Positions 56,376 to 64,000 of a stretch of DNA of 64,000 bases are shown one piece after another. The stretch lies in NCBI RefSeq assembly GCF_000182565.1, contig NW_015971540.1:186001-250000 (forward strand). The letters are read 5' to 3'. A program made the position numbers and the translations under genes. The stretch is from Spizellomyces punctatus DAOM BR117. Its lineage: Eukaryota > Chytridiomycota > Chytridiomycetes > Spizellomycetales > Spizellomycetaceae. Each line of letters starts with the position of its first letter. The first letter of the stretch is position 1. Below the pieces are notes generated by a model. That model saw only the letters and a program-made list of their open reading frames with translations, was not told where the DNA came from and ran no database searches.

Positions 56376-59061
56376 ATGGCAATGTCACCAGTATCAAACA
56401 CCTTTGACAGATCGTCGTCTCTAAGACAAGTTTCGAGTGCACATGACGAGTCATCCCAACGCAGAACTGTCTATGTTGCCGTACCCAGAGATCATGACCA
56501 CGTATCACTTCGCGAGATCCTCCTGGATACCGTCGACGGCATATCAAAAATCCACTTTGCACACGGCAACCTCTTTCTCATCTTTAATAATTCATCCCAA
56601 GCCGACGCTGCGATCGCCACCATCAATGACTCTTTGCACATCAAAGCCCAAGTGGCACGCACTGATCTACATGACGACACACACAATCCCGACCAACGAC
56701 GACATTCAAATGAGCCAAGTGCCACCCTCATCATTTCAGCACCGAGATTTTTTACAAAAGATCTACTGGAGCGACTTTTACAAACGTATCCTGGATTCGA
56801 GTCCACAGATGGCCGTAAGGCGCATTTTTCGGATGCCATATGGGCCTGCAAAGCCTTGGTTGATGTGAACTCGGGGACAAACCTCACAGCACAATTTGGC
56901 CGGCTGGCACAGAGTCTTGAGGTGGAGCGAAATGGAGATGAACGGCCAAAGGTCACTGTAGGGGAAGGTCGAGTTCGCATATCAAGGTCGGTGGAGATCC
57001 GGGACATTCCACGCAGTTCAAACTTTTCCCTTGTTAAAGACATGCTCGGGATGCTATCGCTTTACCGAGGATTTGTCAAAGTTGCATTCCAGCCGGGAAA
57101 TGTATGTTTTGTGGATTTTGCGGATCCGGAATCCGCAACAACTGCCATCTCTCGGATTCGAGCGACGACTCAAATGACTGCAGTAGCTGCTTTCAAACGA
57201 CCGAACGATCCGGGGCATTTCCCACTGGAGAGACTCGCATCTGCCCTGTTTGTTCGATTGGAGCCATTTCTAAAGGAGAAGGATGCGCGAGCACTATTTG
57301 ATGCTATGGAAGGGTTCCAGGAAATTGTCGCTGCAGGGCAGAATCACTGTATTGTGCGATTTAATTCAACGACATCCGCGCAAGAGGCCCTTGAACACCT
57401 GCGTCGGGCGACGAATCTTGTCATTAATTATGCAAAAAATCAACGGCGAGGCCAATCTGCATCAAAGTCACTTCCCAATCCTACCGGGAAATCAGTAGAG
57501 GTACGACATTCGGCCGACATGAACGAGCTACCGGGAGTAAGGGTAACAAACCCTCCGTTCGGTGCAAACGCAAAGGAATTATTCTCCATTTACAATGGGT
57601 TCAAGCGCCTCATTTGCGATGAAGATGGATCATTGATTGGTCTTTACGAATCAGAAGATGCCGCAAAACGCGCTCTCGCCGAGCTTCGTCGCTCCTTGAG
57701 CTCTGAACCGACATTGGTGCGAAAGTCATACTCAACGTACCGACCATCTGACGATGTTGTACCGTCCGCCGTACTTTACGTGGATCTTCACGCTGCCCTC
57801 ACTGAAGGCCAGGCGAAGAGACTATTGTCCGCGTACAATGGATTTGTAGATTTCAAAGTATTTATGAAAACCTCTGGAGACCAATACGGCCTCGTACAAT
57901 ACGCATCGTTAGCGCATGCGAAAATCGCGTTGGAGGATATATTGGCTACAACAAATTTGCGGGTCAACTATTCCAGAAAAGGTGAAACAGCTTTTGGCGC
58001 TGGCGGTAACCAAGTGCCGAAGCGCAGAGGGTCATCCAGATCCGGAGGATCGTCGACAGTAGCAAGCCGAGAAAATGTTTCTACAAGATTGGATGAGGAC
58101 GAGATTGAATTTGACAAGACATCTCCGCCGCAGCTGAAAAACTCTATCGTTGATGAATCGGCCAGAACACCCACTACTGCCGGCCCGAAATCCACCTTAC
58201 ACCTTACCTCACCACCACCCAACAAAGCTGTCCTTAAAAACTTTCTAATTAATCAAGTGGGCGCTACCCGAGTTATGCTCAAACGCCTAACACGTCCCAA
58301 CCTGTCTACAACGGGCGGTGACTACTGTTTTGTACTTTTCACCACTGCCGAAGCAGCCAGCCGAGCCATCCCCAAAATTGTCGAACGGTGGCCGGCATGC
58401 AGCGTCGATTACGCTCGCAACGAATACGTATCTGAGACTGTCAATGAATTGGAGATTGGAAAAGAATCCAAAGTTCTGTACATTTTGACGCTGTATTCGG
58501 TAACTTACAGCGAATTGGATGAGATTTTGAGAGAATATGAGGGATACAAGGAATTGGAGGTATGCGTACAGTATCACTCTTACATAATTTGTTTCGTATC
58601 CTCATGTAGCTGTTTTTCAGTATGCCCCTCATCACTCGCGAGCATATTTCAACACCGTCGCGAACGCCCGCAACGCATTAGAAGACCTCAATAAAACAAC
58701 AGGATTCCAATGCGCCTTTTCAAACGTCTCGAATCAACGCTCTCATCCTGACTCTGCTAAACGCGGAAACCGCCGCATCCAAGGTCGACACGTGAATGGA
58801 AGTGCTGTCGATGATACCAGATCCACTGATCAGTGGGATAAGGACCGTGATGATGCTAATGAAGGTGAAGGTACGAAAATGAAAAAGGAGACTGAAAAAC
58901 CGCTGAAAACGAGGAGGTATAAGCATTCGGGGCCTGGTAGTGGGAGTGGGAGTGATAAAAACAGACGCAACGGCAGTGGGACAGAGAATGGTGCGAAAAG
59001 AGAGGTCGCTGATGTGGTGCAGGCTTCTGAACCCGCTTTCTTGAATGATGTGCAGCGGTAA
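56376..59061 (+). CDS. Protein with about eight degenerate RRM domains
   Basis: Two exons (56376-58559, 58621-59061) give 874 residues. The body is a run of about eight units of 70-90 residues with the RRM pattern, i.e. a beta strand, a helix containing L..L-x-YxGF, an aromatic strand, then a helix A..A. Unit starts include RTVYVAVPRDHDH, ATLIISAPRFFTKD, RSVEIRDIPRSSNFS, SALFVRLEPFLKEKD, PGVRVTNPPFGANAK, SAVLYVDLHAALTEG, STLHLTSPPPNKAV and KVLYILTLYSVTYSE. RNP1-like strands such as GNVCFVDFADPESA and HCIVRFNSTTSA are present but weak. The C-terminus is charged, with KTRRYKHSG and Gly/Ser repeats. No other domain seen. Probably an RNA-binding protein; target unknown. Confidence 0.8.
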
Positions 59062-59305
59062 AACAAGTTGTAGATTCTGTCATTTCGTGCTCAATGCAGT
59101 GGCGTTGTAGCGTTTCCATCGACAATACAATGATGTTTGCACCCTGGCCTACCTTGTTCCCCTGACTGTTGAGATATGCGTATAGGGTACAAAAAACGTT
59201 GCATAACAGATTACTTATGGCCACAGAAAGTTACTCTTGCATTATATTAATCAATTTTGTTTCGCCTATGAGCCTATGTACACCAACTATGCCAAAAAAA
59301 TTCTC

Positions 59306-62300
59306 TTACAATCTAATGAAATCCAATAGACACAACCCATATTGGAACATCTTCTCCAAAACCTCCCAAGCCTCCGCATGTCTCTTGACCAAAATTTGAA
59401 TCCGCTCCTGCACTCCTGGTTCCATCAAACTGTCGGAATGTATTTTCAATAGTGCATTTAAGCAATATTCGACTGCTTCAAAATCTCTTCGTTTTTCCAA
59501 TTGCCATGCCAGGGCGTCTAGAAACAGTGAAAGAACTTCATTGTTATCGGTGGATGTGGAGAAGGCCATGGTGCGGAGGGTTAGGTCAAGTGCGGATGGG
59601 GATAGGGTTTGAATGTGGGTCATCACGGCCGAATCTGGGTGTGAATAAAGTCAGCTTGAACTCTTCAACCAAGCGAAAAGAACAACCCGGCATGATCAAC
59701 ATACAATCATTCTCCATGCTCCCTTCACGGAGTAATCGCACAAACTCGGGTTCCACATCCGCCCCCGGTAGCCGAATAATGCGGGAACTCTGTCCATCGG
59801 CTTTGTTTTCCGAAGCTGTTGCTCCGAATGTCTGTTCCATCTCACGAAGTGATGGAAGAAAGAACGGAGCCCGTTCAGTTTTTGGGGCTTCTACTGGTTT
59901 ATTTCGTTTCTATTGATGGTGATGGTAAACGTAAGCCATGTGAATCCGAGTTCGAACATGCCTTGGCAAGTATAAACCTACCTTTATGGCCTCCAAACTG
60001 AGCAGATTTTGCCATCGAATCTTTGGAAGTCCAGATAACATGATCAGTGAATCATCAACCACCTCGCCAGGTGGCAATTCGTTCTCCCGGGTCTCTGTCG
60101 GCACTTCTGCGTCTCCCTCCTGAACATCTAGAACAAAAACGAGCATTAGAAATCATCCCAAGTAAAAATGGCTACAGAGAAACCTTACCAGTCTCGTCAT
60201 TGGCCATCTTGGGTAGCTCCAGCTCCACCAAATCCTCATCAGACAGGTTTCGGAACGGGACATTCACAAATTGCATCCGATTTACCCAAAGGAAAATTCC
60301 AATGTGATCCGCATGCGCGGTGGCCAAGAAGTCTCCGGTTGGGGAAAAAGACAAACTTCTAGGCACGCTGTTCACTCGAAACAGGTCTACCATGTATCCT
60401 GTAGGCAGATCCCATGTGCGTATAGTTGCATCTACTGAAGAGGATACTAATAATCGGCCGTCGGGGCTGAAGCACTAAACGACTTATGTTAAATACGCTT
60501 TCGTATGAAATATTCTTGGCATAATACTAGCAACATACCATGTCCGTTATGTGACTGCGATGCCCACTAAACTCTCGAACAATTCTCATGGTTTGTATAT
60601 CCACAACGCGAAGAATGAAGTCATCCGATGAAGCAGCAAGCAACCCGCTTTCCCGGTCTAGCACAATAGAGCCTACGGGTGCTGGCAAGGATATAGTCTG
60701 CAGCAAGGCACCTGATTGGAATGACCAAAACTACTCGACAAAGTCACTTTGAGGATGCTCAAGCACAAAATCTAACTCCGACAACGAACCTTGAGTGTAC
60801 AATCGAGCGATGCAGTGACCACAATCCGGTTCACTCTGTCTGACACGATTCCAACGACTGCTTTTGTGTGCCCGCCATGCTGATTCGAATAAGTCTTTCG
60901 AAGGAGGCCAGACTGAAGGTTGTATCGATCTACTCTGCCCAATGTTGAACCTACGAATCCAAAGTTTCCGCACGCGCTGACTGCGACAGACTGTTGGAAG
61001 CGCATTAGTTTGTGAAATATTTGTTACACGGTGTCTCTCGTCACGTACTTTGATCAAGGAGTTGTCAGTGGACGTGTACGTTCTTTTTGTTATTGGTTTC
61101 CCTCCAAAAGAGCATGTTCGTGCTTGGTAGTCCTTGACATGTGCTGTGATGATGTTGACCGATTTTGATTCTATCCCTTCCGCTTGAGCGAGAGTCAGAC
61201 ACGAATCACTCGATTGCAATTTTTTGTCGGTCACCTACATGCATCAAACTGCGTAACCGCTGGGATGCGTGCATCGTCCAGATGCCCCTTCGCCTTTTGA
61301 TCCCGTAAGGATATCTCCAAACTATTGGAGTCTCGCGTAACAGAAAATAGCCGCAACGCTTGATCGTTACCGGCACTAATGATAGACGAGTGGTCAAACG
61401 GGTGGTATCTGATGCGACTGGGTGGTTCGTGGTGCCCTCCGCGTGATCGTAATAGACGTGGATTTCCTTCCGCGCTATCGAAGATCCATTGCTGAAATCA
61501 TGACAGAGAATTAGACAGGGGTTGCAGACACGATTATGACTCTCGATATTACCTTGATGGCGTTATCTGCTCCAGCTGTTATCAATATCGGTTGGCCAGC
61601 GTAATAGTACAGACTGTGAATTGGCCCTTCATGTGCTCCCTTCGCAATATGTATCAACTGCTGTTTATCGAGATCCCAAATAGCAATATCGCCAGATATG
61701 CTAGCGGTAGCCATATGTGGTTTCTCATCTGCAAACACGTTCAATGAGATCCAAGACGGGCAAGTAGATCTTAGACCGCTAACTACTCACCTGTTCGAAA
61801 GGAGATGGCGGTGACTTTTCCTTCCTGCATCAATCGCATGACTTTTACGTCAACTCTAATGTTATGTAAGATTATAGATCCGTCCATAAGACCAATAGCG
61901 ACCACATCCACAGACGGCGCTTGTGTGAGGAATGTTATGGGTGAGCCAAGAGATGGAAACTCATACAAGAGTCGACTGCAACATGCCATTTGTCAGAGAA
62001 ACGGTAAGAAGCATATAATGCAACGACCGTTGCAACTTACAGCGTCCGAAGGTTCCATAACTGCATAGATCCCTGCTGGCTCCCAAAAAGGATTTTATTC
62101 AAATACGTGCTCGGGTGCATAGCGCACGTTACTCGAAATGATTCTGGAAAAGTAAGCTCATTGTACAATTCTACAATTGATATCAATTAGCATTAACTAC
62201 GCACACACAGGCATCGTTTTCACTCACCTCCGATCGTATGATCCCATATTCTGACCACATTGTCCTTACAAAGTGCCAGCAACAGGTTGCCAAAGACGAC

Positions 62301-62928
62301 GAGGGAGAAGATTGCTGCATCTGAATCGGACACATATCTTGCAACCTGTACATCCAGTAAGTACTTTGCCCTGTGCTGAAATATACTTTCCAATAACATA
62401 CCTCCTTTCCCCGCTCCGCCACGGATATGTGTGATCCCGTAGCCGCAAATACTCGATCTTTGAAAACGGCCACAGCCGAGACGGGCTCCGCGCTTTGAGG
62501 ACCTTCAAGTACAATGAGTTGAGCATAAACAGCGCACTCCCTCATGAGTCACATAGCTCACACCCATATCCACCCATACCAGTAAATAGTAGACTCAGCT
62601 TCTCGCCCTAAAAAACAGTCTGCTCAGCACCAGTGATAGTTACGAAATGCATCCGTAGATCCCTTACATCATAGATATGAAATGCATTCCCCACAGAAGT
62701 GGTAATAGCATGCGCTTGTCCCCGAACCTGCACGCATATAGGTACGTCCGCTGTCACGTATCCTATCGCTCGAAAAGGCTGGAAGATTTTTGAACCTGCC
62801 AAGTTGGGAAATGTCAGGTTGCCTTCGATGACCATTAGAGAGCAATGAGGGGGTGAGTACATACGCCTGGTACGAGCTGTTGTTCTGTCCTTGCTGTCAA
62901 ACGTATTGGGGAAGGTAGCAGCGACCAT
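59306..62928 (-). CDS. UTP21: U3 snoRNP protein Utp21 (WDR36)
   Basis: Component of the SSU processome needed for 18S rRNA maturation in the nucleolus. Many short exons on the minus strand. The start at 62928 (MVAATFPNTF) is followed, probably after an intron, by SKIFQPFRAIGYVTADVPIC, VQVRGQAHAITTSVGNAFHI. Then come two WD40 propellers: LLALCKDNVVRIWDHTIG, FGSQQGSMQLWNLRT, LMDGSIILHNIRVDVKVMRL, MATASISGDIAIWDL, GADNAIK plus QWIFD, NDQALRLF. The conserved linker AKHV-type DYQARTCSFGGKPI follows, then second-propeller blades (VAVSACGNFGFVGSTLGRVD, VVTASLDCTLK). The C-terminal Utp21 domain has LSGLPKIRWQNLLSLEAIK, PFFLPSLREME and LDALAWQLEKRRDFEAVEYC. Convergent with the RRM gene. Confidence 0.93.
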
Positions 62929-63455
62929 TGTTGTGACAAAGACAACAAGCACAGGTGGTTATAGCGCAAAGGTAATCGCTGCCCGATCATTTACGCTTAC
63001 GCGATAACCAAAAAAAAGGTGAATTTCATAAATTTCAAATATAGTGACATTCATTGCACAGCCACCAGATCTACATAACCCAAGGTGTTCAACCCGAATA
63101 TGCCATTTCTCGTCCACAGCACAGTTGCGATGTGCTGCCAGCGTCATGCGTACGGAAAGGACGCAAGCAAGCACTGTTCTTCATGAGCTATTTTGTTTCC
63201 TGAGGAAACTGCACGGACCATTCGCGGGATATCCCTGGTTTAAACTCGTAAAAGCGATGGTGTAGAGCTGGTCATTATGACAATTATACATGCTGACACT
63301 GCTGATACCTATGCCCATTGTAGAGCGCCAAGTGCTACTGAAAGACCGTAATCTGTTACATATTACACTTCGAACTGCGGTACTACTAGAAATCCATTCA
63401 TCCCAAAGAACTAAAGGAATCCTAATCTATCTTGCTATATATGCATTCAGCCGCG
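62929..63455. other. Intergenic upstream of UTP21
   Basis: UTP21 promoter and the 3' flank of the next minus-strand gene. No other feature. Confidence 0.35.
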
Positions 63456-64000
63456 TCACGTCAGTTGTAGAACAGCGATAGAAAGGAAGCTAGATATCTT
63501 GTCCTCCCATATGTTGACGATCGAGGGGGAAGGCTCGTAATATTGACCAAAATGATGTTGATGACTTGGGGACGCGCCAATCGAGAACATAGTTGGGATG
63601 AAGATCCAATGATGACCCGGAAAATCACCAGTTGTGCAACGAACATGGTTTACTTTGTTCCCCCTTGGGTCCCGCCAGACTGGGAGCTTACTCCAGTTGA
63701 GCGTGCTTGAACGATCAGGTAATGCTCGAGGAGCGGACGACTGTCCGCCAAACAGGGCATTAGAACTCTTATCAAGCACCAGAACGCAATCATACCAGAC
63801 CTACCTAACGTTGGTATAAGAGTATACTTGACCATCTGACATACGCATTTTCAGCTAGGCATTAACATGTCAAAAGTCTCTGCGTCAACGTACCAGGCAT
63901 CTTGACTTTAACAACTAGGTCTGGAGAAAGTCGTCATTGTAAGAGCAGCTACAAATACTTAACGGAAGAATGTAACGATGATACCCACTTTGATTGGTGG
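63456..64000 (-). CDS. Unidentified gene, 3' part
   Basis: Runs in from the right edge on the minus strand. An exon near 63922-63896 (DLVVKVKMP) can be spliced to DGQVYSYTNV (about 63846-63816). A further open frame from about 63719 reads KLPVWRDPRGNKVNHVRC and FGQYYEPSPSIVNIWED, ending at 63456. The frame link between the pieces is uncertain. No family recognised. Confidence 0.35.

Noticed and set aside
1-64000. tRNA genes, rRNA, CRISPR array, intact transposon or LTR element
   Set aside because: I looked for B-box-like GGTTCGANTCC words, regular spaced repeats and transposase or reverse-transcriptase motifs and saw none; small RNAs cannot be excluded by eye.

Overview
The window is nuclear DNA from a zoosporic (flagellated) fungus, most likely a chytrid. 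It combines fungal signatures (a velvet-domain regulator, a PHO80/PCL-type cyclin, short GT-AG introns often with a CTAAC-like branch point) with flagellar genes that Dikarya lack (IFT122, LRRC56/ODA8). A NudE dynein cofactor and a Crinkler-like ORF also fit. Most genes are split by introns of about 45-90 bases, and I rebuilt exon chains by keeping the reading frame across splice sites. For the fully rebuilt genes the summed coding length is a multiple of three, which is good internal evidence.

Layout. 1-450: 3' end of a small membrane-protein gene (+). 1.3-3.5 kb: divergent ADAT3/TAD3 (-) and MOG1 (+). 4.0-7.8 kb: IFT122 (+). 8.7-11.8 kb: RAD54 (+, 13 exons). 11.95-12.95 kb: a truncated, frameshifted relic of a molybdenum cofactor sulfurase. 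13.0-16.8 kb: accessory stretch with a broken Crinkler-like NTPase/nuclease ORF (-). 16.8-17.4 kb: glutathione S-transferase (-). 18.7-20.0 kb: secreted thaumatin-like protein (+). 20.8-21.9 kb: tetraspan membrane protein (+). 22.1-24.3 kb: TMEM184/LAZ1-type membrane protein (-). 24.5-25.8 kb: UBFD1 homologue (-). 25.8-29.2 kb: poorly coding, with two probable decayed genes. 29.2-30.8 kb: DUF4336 protein interrupted by a Stc1-like zinc finger (+). 31.1-32.8 kb: D-amino-acid/D-aspartate oxidase (+). 33.6-34.7 kb: NudE (+). 35.5-36.1 kb: glutathione peroxidase (+). 36.5-37.6 kb: LSB1/PIN3-like SH3 protein (+). 37.9-39.0 kb: basic coiled-coil protein (+). 39-41.3 kb: long gene-free stretch. 41.3-42.2 kb: cyclin (+). 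42.6-44.1 kb: LRRC56 (+). 44.3-45.0 kb: second glutathione peroxidase, with a mitochondrial presequence (-). 45.2-46.5 kb: peroxisomal 3-ketoacyl-CoA thiolase with PTS2 (-). 47.2-48.1 kb: unknown five-exon protein (+). 48.7-51.3 kb: velvet protein with a long P/Y/H/Q-rich tail (-). 52.8-55.6 kb: F-BAR + PH protein (+). 56.4-59.1 kb: protein with about eight degenerate RRMs (+). 59.3-62.9 kb: UTP21/WDR36 (-). 63.4-64 kb: 3' part of an unidentified gene (-).

Functional themes: zoospore motility (IFT122, LRRC56, NudE), genome and RNA maintenance (RAD54, ADAT3, UTP21, RRM protein), redox and peroxisomal metabolism (two GPx, GST, thiolase, D-amino-acid oxidase), and morphogenesis (velvet, F-BAR, SH3, cyclin). 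No operon-like logic is expected or seen. No tRNA, rRNA, CRISPR or intact transposon was recognised.
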